Below are positions 52,995 through 62,343 of a stretch of 64,000 bases of DNA, one piece after another. Numbering within the stretch: position 1 is the first letter of the stretch; every line of letters begins with the position of its first letter. The stretch is from Petrolisthes cinctipes. Lineage: Eukaryota > Arthropoda > Malacostraca > Decapoda > Porcellanidae. The notes under the pieces are model-generated. The model worked only from the letters and a program-made list of their open reading frames with translations. It ran no database searches and was not told the origin of the DNA. Made by a program: the position numbers and the translations under genes. The stretch lies in NCBI GenBank assembly GCA_033782935.1, contig JAWQEG010000411.1, forward strand, positions 679,501 to 743,500. Direction: 5' to 3'.

Positions 52995-54830
52995 TTAAAA
53001 GGCCCCAGCCTCATAGTCACCCGTCACACATTCCATACGCTCGTGTTTTCTTTTAGATCTAACTCTCTCACGTTTTTCGTCTCTTTTTTTGAGGGTGGAC
53101 TTGTGAATATCAGTGAATGGCTCTCCAAGAAGAGGAACTATAAATCCTTCTTGGTAGCCAACATTATAATCAAGGACAGCTTGGGCAACACTGAAGTCTA
53201 GAATGTTTTTATTTGCATTCTTATATTTAGAACAGTAACGCCAGATCCGTGAATGCAAGTGTTCATTAGGATTCTGTGTTTTTCCTAGAAGACAAGCAGA
53301 TAAAATCTTGTCTGAAGTGAGCCTCTTATATTCTCCCCAAACTTTCTGGCGAAGTACACTCGACAGCTGGAAGCTTACTTTCATTGTCTTGTGGGACGGT
53401 ACTGGCTTGTTGTTTGCTTTTGCTCTTTGATAAAAACAATAGCTGTCAGGTGTCTTGGGGCACAAATGGTGTTATGGGTTGTCATCTGTGGAAGAACAGT
53501 GAAGAAATGATGCATAAATGTCCTTTCTCAGCTCCTCCACTGTCCCTCCAACATGACGTCGAATTGCTGCACTATAATACTTTTGCAACTTTCCTATTAC
53601 AAAATCAGTCAACTTTCCTTTGCCTCCCACCTCTTTCACCCTTCTAGTTTTTCCTGTTTTTGTTTTCTTTTCTGTTACAACTTGTTCTCTTACCTTTCTT
53701 AGTGCTGTGCCAATTCTCTTTCCCACATGATTTATACATTCACCTTTTGCTATTGTTATTCCATTATAGGGTCCTTTGCCATCATTCATATTACATATAG
53801 CATTATAGGCTGAACTGTCACCATCCGAAATAAACACTGTATATCTCATTTTGTTATCTAAACTCCTACTAAATAATCTCATAGCTGCTGCAGCTTCCAT
53901 ACCTCCAGAACTTCCCTCGTAATTTTTCAAGCACTTATCTTTATGACCTGTCAACCATTCATCAAACTCTTCTTGACTCACTTTTCCACGTTTCAAACAT
54001 TTTTCTTTTTTTGTACACACTTCACAATATTTACTAACTGTCTCATAATCTAATACACAATTTGTCTCAGCGTCTATGACAGCACCGACAGCTAGCATAC
54101 TCGTATGTCCTCGTTTTTGCCACGATCCATCGTAAATCACTCTTACATCATAAATGCCTTCCTTGTCATGTGAATAATGTTTTTTAGCCGCTTCAATACT
54201 CTTTTTCAATATTTCCTCTGTCTTTGCTTTTGTTTTGTCAAGTACTTTGGACTGAATGTTTCCATAATTCTTCAATAGAGATTTCATACTCATGTTCCTA
54301 GTAAGTGTATGAAACCCTGAGTAACCTAAACCCACGTCCATTGTACTGTACACGATGGAGTTTGTCACTGGAGTGTCTTTCACATCTGAGTTGCCACATT
54401 TATTACCACATTCTTCACACTCTAAGTCTATTTTATAGTCCATGAACTTGCTCACAAAACTGACTTTCAACTTTCCATAGCAATGACTGCACGATACATG
54501 AGTAAACACTTCTTGAAGGTAACTTTTTTTTTAAATCAGGTTCTCATCATCAACTGTGGTCTTGTTTGATGGTTGAAGTGCACGATAAACCTCCAGTTTT
54601 CTCTTTTTAGCTGATGAGCAGGTGAGTGTGGGTGGAGGCAGGTGTTGTGCGCGTGTGGGTGCAGGCAGGTGTGGTGCGAGGTGGGCGTGGCTGGTGGATG
54701 GTGTAGGTTCAGTGGCGTTGCTTTCCTCCTCCTCATTTCTTTCTCTCCCTTCTCTTCTTCTTTTCCTGCACTCCCGCGCCTTCTCTGCACTTTTCTGTAT
54801 CTTTCGTTTATGTTTTTTTACCCCTCCCAT
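52995..54830 (-). pseudogene. Mutator-like (MULE) transposase, two in-frame stops
   Basis: One continuous frame of 612 codons from an ATG at 54828-54830 to a stop at 52995-52997, broken only by TAA at 54531-54533 and TAA at 53472-53474. The N-terminus is Lys/Arg rich (KKHKRKIQK, RKRRREGRER), probably for nuclear targeting and DNA binding. Next come a CxxC pair (CSHC, CEEC) and the catalytic domain with YDGSWQKRGH (first Asp) and ISDGDSSAYNAI (second Asp). After these come GECINH and, downstream of the second stop, LCPKTPDSYC and NPNEHLHSRIW (probable catalytic Glu). These are hallmarks of the Mutator-like transposase domain found in many arthropod repeats. The pieces share a frame with no indels, so the gene died recently by nonsense substitutions. 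It is nested in the LTR element. Its terminal inverted repeats and target duplication were not identified. Confidence 0.82.
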
Positions 54831-56885
54831 GTTGCCAACAAAAATACAGGGTGAGAAATAAGCGTTATCGCTTGCCAGTGTGGGAGACCCAAGTGCGACG
54901 TCCTCTCACCTCCGGCTCTTGAAAGGCACTGACGAGTGACAGTTGGATTCTAGTAGTGGCTGGTGGCTTGAACGAGATGCCAGAAACTTCCATAAACGTA
55001 ATTTGTTACCCAAAGTATAAATCACCATCGAATTTTTGAGTTTTTTTCCATATACAGAATTATTTTTCATGCAATGGGGTTGCCAGAGGTTGCCAATATT
55101 TTATCTATTTTCTTTTGTGTAAATAGATATAAATGAGATATAGTTTTATAACTTCGTAGGAGTGTTGCCACCATCATAGATATATTTTTGAAAAAATTAT
55201 CATAAAATCGATTATTGCCAAAAAATTTCGAATGATCACGTGACGACACTCCCTTGTGTATCAGCAGGTAAGTATAGATAGTGGAAATTAAAATTGATGA
55301 TGAAAAGAGATATTGATTAGTAATAGATATGAATGTACATGCATATAGGGCTTGATTAGTATTACTTGATTCCAAGCAAGTGGAGATTTTGCATCCTTAG
55401 GAGATTTATATGCAACTTAAAGGCAAAGAAGTATGCAAGACAAACATCTATGAAGATATTCAACATGGCACTTGAAGTGTTGTGTGTCACTGATGACATC
55501 ATCACTAAGTATACTACTTATTGGATGAAAATCGAATGTGAAAGGATTACTTCCATTTTCATAGGGAATTGGTGAAGTACGTAGCTTGGGAAAAACATTT
55601 TATCTTTTATGTGAATAATAATGGGATTATGATCTTGTAGTAATATACTACGCATTAATGTATAATAATATACCAAGTAGGTGGATGAAGATAATAAGTA
55701 AGATGGTATTTCATCATTGATTATACCATTATATTTCGTAGCTGTTGGAGTGGTAATAATTGTGAGTTAATCTTACCTTAATCGCAGTAAATATTCTCTT
55801 AAGAAATAAATGGTTGTCATTTCTCTCTGTTCCTCACCTGCAATTCATATCCTGCTAATTCACAGAAATAAATAGAAGCCTAAAACATGATATGATTATT
55901 CCATATATGTAGTTCTTTTCATTCGTTGATCATGTAAATTTATATAAATCGTATTTAATTTCTGTGCAATGATTTGCACTCGAATACAGTATATACCTGT
56001 TACTTTATCTTATCTTGATTTGCAATGGCTTGTCCCGCAACCTTTTTATTTATGGGATAATGCTTGTATAATACTATCTAAGCCTTACCAAATAGTGTTG
56101 ATGAAATTCCGCTTAAAATATCCCAATCACGCTCTGGGCTGTGATGATGGTTCTAAGCCATTATTTTTTTTGTATAATAAGCGAGCAATATTATTTGAGT
56201 CGCTGAATTCCTTCCTAGGGCGCCCAATGGTGACAGGACACCTTAGAATATAATACATGTAAATTGGGAAATTCATTTGTTTGATACCTGTCAAACAAAA
56301 CTAGTGTATCATTAAATACCTTATCTGTACCCACTGCTCAATGGCAGAAAATTTATGTAATAAGTCAGATACCTTATAAAAAATTAATGATAATATCGTT
56401 CGTCCCCAATATTTTATTATTTCCTTTTTCTTTTCAACTGTTTGATAAAATTGGAAACGAGAGCTCTCGGAATGTAGACGTCATCTTTATCCACTTGATG
56501 CACTTCGTCGGAGCTTGTAGCCGCCGCGAGTATAAACACGAAAACCGTTATATAGGTTGATGTGGGCCACATCCGTAAGAAAAATTATTATATATCATTG
56601 GAAACCGATCGGAGTTTTTGTTTATAATTGTTTATATTATTATTATCAATAGTAGGGATAAAATTACTAGGAAGAGGAATTGTTACTGTTCAAGAGATAT
56701 TGATTGGTTTCATTGTGGATGTTGGGTTTTTTTGCGCGCTTTTACCAATTTCTTTATTCTCTTTACATAAACAATATCAACCGCCTGGTAAAATTATGCA
56801 TTATTATAGGTTTATTACCTACTAAAGAAGTGTGAAGATTCGATCGGGTACCTGTTATCACTTGGAGTGAACATATTGAGTTATG
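54831..56885. other. Unassigned AT-rich internal region
   Basis: About 2 kb between the transposase pseudogene and the 50 bp tandem repeat. The left part may include the 5' end and right inverted repeat of the MULE. Several GTTGCCA motifs occur (54831, about 55080, 55091 and 55164). Frames of 65-102 codons on both strands show no recognisable domain. In an element of this orientation this is where an env gene or 3' untranslated region would lie, but no envelope-like signal peptide or membrane pattern was found. Confidence 0.5.
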
Positions 56886-57142
56886 TGCTTTATTTTGTCG
56901 ACGATTACGCAATATTTCCATGCAAGCTCATAATTTGTTTTATGTCGGCAATCACGCATTATATTCATGCAAGCTCATAATTTGTTTTGTTATGTTGGCG
57001 ATCATGCATTATATTCATGCAAGCCTAGAATTTGTTTTGTTATGTTGGCGATCACGCATTATATCCATGCAAGCTCATAATTTGTTTTGTTATGTTGGCG
57101 ATCATGCATTATATTCATGCAAGCCTAGAATTTGTTTTGTTA
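56886..57142. repeat. 50-bp tandem repeat
   Basis: Landmark CATGCAAG recurs at 56919, 56966, 57016, 57066 and 57116: spacing 47, then 50, 50, 50. Two subtypes alternate (CTCATAATTTG and CCTAGAATTTG), so the effective unit is a 100 bp dimer. Overlapping plus-strand frames here (56920-57238) are translations of the repeat and not genes. Confidence 0.9.
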
Positions 57143-57179
57143 CATCATGATGAAATTGTTGAAATGCAACTCACTGTCG

Positions 57180-57975
57180 TTCAGTGTAGTTGTCCACGTT
57201 GTAACATGGATTCCGTGTGGCAATTTTATATCATATGAAAGACGTATCCATACGCCATATAGTATTTCATGTGGAGTTTTTTTTTCTTTATTTCCGTATT
57301 TTCGAGTATTTATTGACCGTCATATCGATGCAGTCTTTCCATGTGGAGGGATTTTCCTTGTTTCTGTGCCACGAAGTACTTCTAGTATTTTTACGGTGTT
57401 GCCGTTTTGTTAACCCATTAAATGCTGGGAGATATGGTAATATAAACGTTTGCTTAATGTCGTAGAAATCAGATACCTATTATAATATCGAGACATGTAT
57501 ATGGTCATATGAAGTTGGTTTTTTATATATATGTACACTTACCTTTGCGGTTTTTATCGTAGTGGTGCCGCCACCAGATATTTAGAAAATAGTTAACCAT
57601 TGGTAATACCTGATTTGCGTCCTGATTCGGAATTGGTAAGGAAAGTAGATCTATTCCTACTACGTTCCATGATTCGTCCAGGATTAGGGATTCCCGTCAT
57701 GGAACAGGTCCAAATGTATGGCCTTTATTTGCATTGTCTGCTTCGCACTGAGCGATATATGTGTTTCATCATCTACCCTTAGTTTATGCTAATGGTGTAT
57801 TATATGGAGAGTGGTCAGGTACCTATCTCTCCCAGGATGCCTTGCTGCTGTATTATGATATAAGGGTAATTAATACTGAGGGAATCATTATTTGTTGTAT
57901 CACTATTTGATTGTTTTGGTTTTTTTTCATCACGTTTCCTAAGTTTTCTATAAATAATATCATCATGAAGGGAAA
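57180..57975 (-). pseudogene. Integrase remnant (Ty3/Gypsy)
   Basis: Minus-strand translation in shifting frames gives PSHLNIFSLHDDIIYRK, the leader before the zinc finger. It then gives ARHPGRDR, from the HHCC region with cysteines lost, and NVVGIDLLSLPIPNQDANQ, around the first catalytic Asp. Near 57440-57330 comes LPAFNGLTKRQHRK, where the catalytic Glu position appears as Lys. Stops and frameshifts are frequent and part of the core is missing. The position after RNase H is the usual Ty3/Gypsy place, unlike the element at 3104. Confidence 0.75.
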
Positions 57976-58089
57976 ATATATTTAAGTGACTGGGTAATTT
58001 TGGGCCATTATTTTCATCCTCAGTTTTTAATGAATATTTTATTACATTCATCATAGAATTGTTTGCTAATGTTTACGAACCGCATTAAG

Positions 58090-58500
58090 GTCAAAGTCCA
58101 TGGGTGTCCTCGGAACTAAAAGGACAAGATGACTGTTTAAGGGATCTACTACTTTATTTAATCGTCCTAAAAGATAGTTAATATCAATATGCGGGAGAAA
58201 TTCCTGAATTGTTAGACATTATCTGGCTAATTTTCCCGTTAGGGTTTGAGGTTATAGTAAGCCACGGATCGTTTGATAATTTGCGAAAACATGTAAAGGA
58301 TAGCCTAATATGATTTCTCTCAAAGTATGAAGTGCCCATAATATTGCTTAAGTTTCGTGTTTTGTTACAGAGTAACGAGTAATCTGCATACTTAATATTC
58401 TCTAAGCATAAGTACATACCTGACATAGACCCATAGCTATCTCTTACATAAGTACAGCGCCTTAGCCTACTGAGGAAGCATCTGTACACTCCATAAAAGA
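58090..58500 (-). pseudogene. RNase H remnant
   Basis: Begins with CTDASSVG, a stop and GAVL (about 58487-58453), the catalytic Asp motif of LTR-element RNase H. It ends, in another frame near 58230-58100, with LTGKLAR...CLTIQEF and the spacer leading to integrase. Frames change at least once and in-frame stops are present. Confidence 0.78.
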
Positions 58501-58599
58501 CAATGAATATTTGGGAACGTAAGAATTGAAGCTTACATTAACCTTTAATAATTCAAAGCTTAGCTGTTTTTCTGGCATCCATACAAAATTTGTATCTTT

Positions 58600-59370
58600 C
58601 TCGAGGGGATTATTTAGGTGTTTAGTTACTTGGGAAAATACTTTACAAAGATTCTATATAAGAACATAAGACCAAGAATGATTTTATGTTAGTAACATTT
58701 ATTTAGATTAGTGAATACTCTCATTGCTCGTATTTTAACAGATTGTGTATGGAGCACAGGGGCGGTTAAATGGATAACCTAAAAATGATAAGTTCCTGGT
58801 AAGAAAATGAGATATAGACATTTAAAGTTTGAGGCCTATTTAATGTAATCTCTGTATAACCTCACTATAGTTACTTAGTATGAAAATAATCAAATCGTTG
58901 AGATTAGCGATGACTACGTTATTAATAAAACCAATACGAAAATTGATCATATGCTGAAATGTGGATGAAGCATTACATAAACCAAATGGTCTACGAATGT
59001 ATTCATAATAACCATGGGAAGTATTAAATGTTGTAATGGGTTGAATTTTATCATCTAATGTTACTTGCCAGTTTCCACTGATCAAGTTTACTGTGGAGAA
59101 TATCATAGGTTTTGTTTCACCAATGTTAGACAAAACATCTTAAAGGAGGGAGGGAATATTTATCTTTAAGTGTAGCATTATTTATTTTTCTGCAATCAAT
59201 GACTGGCCTAAAATCACCATTATTTGTTTCTTGAAACCAAAAACATTGAGCTGTTAAAATGGGAATCAGAATTCTTAATAATGCCTTCATCCATCATTTC
59301 ATTTAATATTTCGTTTACAACTGTCTGTGTACTATGCGGTACGGTAGTCTATATGCTCGAGTAAATGGGT
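58600..59370 (-). pseudogene. Reverse transcriptase remnant
   Basis: Segments on the minus strand: EILNEMMDEGIIKNSDS, then NGDFRPVIDCRKINNATLKD (about 59260-59160), then after a frameshift FSTVNLISGNWQVTLDD and RRPFGLCNASSTFQ (59133-58840). The active-site box is degraded to ANLNDLIIF. The thumb and connection region follow near 58650-58560 (KDTNFVWMPEKQ). The order and motifs are ordinary Ty3/Gypsy. Confidence 0.85.
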
Positions 59371-59932
59371 TAAGGAGATGTTAGAGTAATGGTATATTTT
59401 TTTTTTTTCTAATAATTCACCAGGTAGGGCAATCGCATTTTAATATGTGGCTAGTATAGTGATGAGATTATCACGATAAAGTGGAAAATCGCGTCCACTG
59501 ACCAAATTTCTAAGTTGCTCCCTTACGACTATCTATTTATCCTTCGGTAAGAACCGATACAATATTTCCTTGTGGTATTGGTCTAACTTCCATCTGTACA
59601 GATCACATAGATATGTTCCTTTCTTTACATGAATATTGGTAAATGGTTTATTAATATCAGTGACATTTGCACTGTTTACATTAGTTAAGTAAATTAATCC
59701 CTGGTTATATATTATTTTACTAGTTCTATTAAGGATAGAACGGTATTGTGTGGCTGTACATGAGATGGAAGATGTACCTTCAATTTATGGACGAAATTTG
59801 GAGTTAATATAATATTATATGCAGCAGTGGCCTTTATGATAATGGGGTTATTTCCTCCATTTTCAATACGTATAGGGTTAACATTACCTGGACTTATATA
59901 TTTTGGCCTGGACAATCCTGTATTGGTATACA
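59370..59932 (-). pseudogene. Protease-to-RT spacer of degraded pol
   Basis: Open for 73 codons at 59712-59933 on the minus strand, then interrupted. It lies between the protease and RT remnants and shows no motif of its own. It is assigned to pol by position only. Confidence 0.45.
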
Positions 59933-60260
59933 TTAATTCCTAAAATGTATTATTTTATGTTTAGTAGTTATTATCATGGTTTGTTTGATAAGGTATGATA
60001 AACCTAGTTTATAATTTCGTATTATATAAAATTCATTATGAATATGGTTAGTTCCCTTGGCTAACCGTACAGGAAGGGTTAGTTTCCCTAGGACCTGTAA
60101 TTTATTGCCTGTCATGGTTGACAATTCTATGTCACCTGTTCAATCTTGGTTTATAAATGCCGCTGGGGACCTAATTTGCTCAATTTGTTAAAGGAATTAT
60201 CCGATAACAAGGAAACTGCAGAGCCTGTGTCTATCATTAAGTGGGTGTTACTATGTGATA
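59933..60260 (-). pseudogene. Retropepsin remnant
   Basis: The active-site motif MIDTGSAVSLL is clear on the minus strand, with DTGSA at 60217-60231. The frame soon stops. A further segment in another frame (60124-59933, VLGKLTLPVRL and FYIIRNYKLG) matches the second half of a retropepsin. The protease frame is shifted by -1 relative to the gag-like frame upstream. Given the decay this may be mutation rather than programmed frameshifting. Confidence 0.78.
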
Positions 60261-60332
60261 CTAGGACAGGGAATTATAATATATTATTGGTAAATGCGAC
60301 GACAGGGCCTACAGTTATATTTTCGGGACGTT

Positions 60333-60902
60333 TTAAAATTGTGGCGGTCTCGTTTCATACATCATGTTTCGACTGTGCCAGTCCCGTTTCATTCTGTTAA
60401 GGATCATGCATTCATCTAAGGAATGCGACTTTGACTCATGTAAATGACTGTATTTATGATTACTTTCGTTACAGTGTTTGCAACGTTTTCCCTGTGATTC
60501 CCCTTGAGTAGGTGTGGCATCAAAATTAAAAATCTTCGTACCCTTGGATTGAGTAATTTGTAATTCAAGATGTATGATACGAGATTCCTTCGAATTTAAA
60601 GCTAGAGACCCTGATAGTGCAAGTGCTTTTGCTGGTTCACTTGTATTTATGTTGTCTGCTTTAGTTTTAATTATTCTCTGAACCCATGATAATGAATTAT
60701 GTAGTTTACCATCCCCAAAAACATCACTAAGTGACTGGCTGAATGTAGCATATGACGTTAAATTCTGTGGATTATCTCCCGTATAGTACTTTGAATAATT
60801 GTGGGTGGGTAAAATTCTCATTGCTTGCATAGTAGAGGTAGTGGGGTTAGAAGAAGTTGTTAGAAGAGCAGAGACAGTCGGAGATTGTGGAGGGGTAGCC
60901 AT
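60333..60902 (-). CDS. gag: Gag-like protein with zinc-knuckle-like C-terminus
   Basis: A 189-residue uninterrupted frame (MATPPQSPTVS...), the only long open frame of this element outside the MULE. The N-terminus is Ser/Thr/Pro rich. Near the C-terminus is CKHCNESNHKYSH followed by SHSLDEC: a CxxC pair and an HxxxxC pair with a longer spacer than a classic CCHC knuckle. The 3' end lies about 100 bp before the protease motif, the expected position for gag. It is shorter than most Ty3/Gypsy gag proteins, so it may be truncated or may be only the nucleocapsid end. Confidence 0.65.
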   Translation of the reverse strand: MATPPQSPTVSALLTTSSNPTTSTMQAMRILPTHNYSKYYTGDNPQNLTSYATFSQSLSDVFGDGKLHNSLSWVQRIIKTKADNINTSEPAKALALSGSLALNSKESRIIHLELQITQSKGTKIFNFDATPTQGESQGKRCKHCNESNHKYSHLHESKSHSLDECMILNRMKRDWHSRNMMYETRPPQF

Positions 60903-61784
60903 TGTTGGAGAAAATACAGGTTAATATAGTATACCAGATGGAGACTTTAATGGGGGTAAGGTTTGGAGAAACAAAGGAATGTACTCGAATGTGTTGGAAC
61001 CACAAACGAAACTTAGGGAGGTAGAGGAATTTAGCTTGGAGGCTAGTGAATCATTATCAGGGATATTCGAAGTTAGTTATGATACCTTTGGATTAATGGG
61101 GGATAATATCTTTACTTTTGTTTTAATGTGGCACTTGTTTTCTGTTGTCTGGGCTGTTATTGAGGAACCTATCTTCTAACATGTTCGTGGACAAGTGAAA
61201 AATAATGTAATGTAACATGTAATGTGTACCTACTTTAGTTGACTGTAGTTGCAACGACGATGACGACGAGTGGAAGTTTTGTTGGGGCGTTGCCTGACGA
61301 GGCAACGATGTGGTGAAGGGGCGACGACCGTGAAGTGACGAAGCGATGATTAGTTAGCTCGCACACTAACACACTAACAGTCGTTATTGGAGTGAAGATG
61401 ATGAACGTTGACTTGCCTTTTACGAGAGAATTTACGTATAAGGAGGCGTCAGCGTGGAGGTGATGGAGTGATGGCGTTGTCCTTACGAAAGCATTTACGT
61501 AACAGGATCGCCGTAGTGATGAAGTGATGATTGTTTGTTGTGAAGTAGATGAGGTTCTCTGTAGGTCAGTTGCAATTATGTTGAAGCATGTGTATCTAGT
61601 AGGTGAAGAATTTGTGGTTTATCTCCCTCGTTAGAGGTCGTAAGATTACCCACTGAAGAAATTACTTGAGAGAATTTACAAGCAGATTCCTTCAACTTGT
61701 CCTTGAACTATGTTAGTCACTGTACTCCCGTGAAGTCTTTACCTTGCAATTTGCTCTATTGCAAAAACACCGCTGCCATCAAAA
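60903..61784 (-). other. 5' leader and primer-binding site of the 11.2 kb element
   Basis: On the minus strand the 5' LTR ends at 61785. After six bases comes TGGCAGCGG (61778-61770), a candidate primer-binding site for a tRNA ending CCGCTGCCA. The region at about 61240-61560 is rich in GATGA/GACGA words and contains a perfect 7 bp inverted repeat GTTGCCT, GACG loop, AGGCAAC (61289-61306). No protein is recognisable. Confidence 0.6.
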
Positions 61785-62343
61785 TGTACCAGTCCTAATT
61801 TGATCTCTTCGAAGAATATGGTACATTACCTTGCTCTGGAGTTGTAGTAGGTTGTGGTAGTTGTTGTTGTTGTGGTATTAGGTATTAGGTAGCGAGCTCG
61901 GCGTTGTGGTGTTCTTAGGTAAAGTGACTGCACAAGTTTCTTTAGGCTTAATTTATTTATACATACTTATCTCTATACAGGGAATTATATTTGATGCCTT
62001 GTCTGATATGCCTGTGTCTCTCTCTTATGGAGACAGTTATAGCCCTGGGAGTCAGTTTAGGAAATCCTAAATATTAGTTCAACTTCACTGCTTATATACA
62101 TTCTCTATTTGGGAGTTCCTGGTACTTTTGAAAAGGGGTGGAGTTGTTTAAGCTCCACCCAATTCTCCTCTCTCTCTCTCCCTCTTGCTTTCTCTCCCTT
62201 TCTCTCTCTCTCCCACTTTTTCTCCCTCTCTCTCTTGAGTTTAGAGATGACAGTGAGAAATTGTAGGGTAAAATGGGTACCCTCTTGTGTTTGTTATTGT
62301 CTGTTGTTTATGTTACATGTTGTTGTAAGAAGGGTCTTGTACA
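61785..62343 (-). repeat. 5' LTR of the 11.2 kb element
   Basis: The 559 bp right repeat, equal to 51143-51701 except G for A at 61882 and T for C at 62220. It begins and ends TGTAC.../...GTACA and is followed by CACG, the right copy of the target duplication. Confidence 0.95.

Larger units (their letters stand above)
51143..62343 (-). mobile_element. 11.2 kb Ty3/Gypsy-type LTR element, pol degraded, nested MULE
   Basis: Bounded by 559 bp direct repeats (TGTACCAG...CTTGTACA on the plus strand) that differ at only two positions (51240/61882 and 51578/62220). Flanks are CATG on the left and CACG on the right, a 4 bp target duplication with one C-to-T change at a CpG. The paralogous empty site is CACG at 43335-43338. 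Coding remnants all read on the minus strand in the normal Ty3/Gypsy order gag, protease, RT, RNase H, integrase, with many stops and frameshifts. The internal region is about 10.1 kb, long for the group. It includes a Mutator-like transposase pseudogene, a 50 bp tandem repeat and about 3 kb of unassigned AT-rich sequence. Confidence 0.93.

Noticed and set aside
54536..54861. Alternative frames on both strands over the transposase N-terminus (54536-54790, 54622-54861, 54642-54854)
   Set aside because: They overlap the Lys/Arg-rich start of the transposase, which is in frame with its catalytic domain; the others have no domain support.
54831..57413. Envelope gene between integrase and 3' LTR
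   Set aside because: No long frame in the element's orientation, no signal peptide, cleavage site or membrane anchor recognisable; several frames here are translated tandem repeats.
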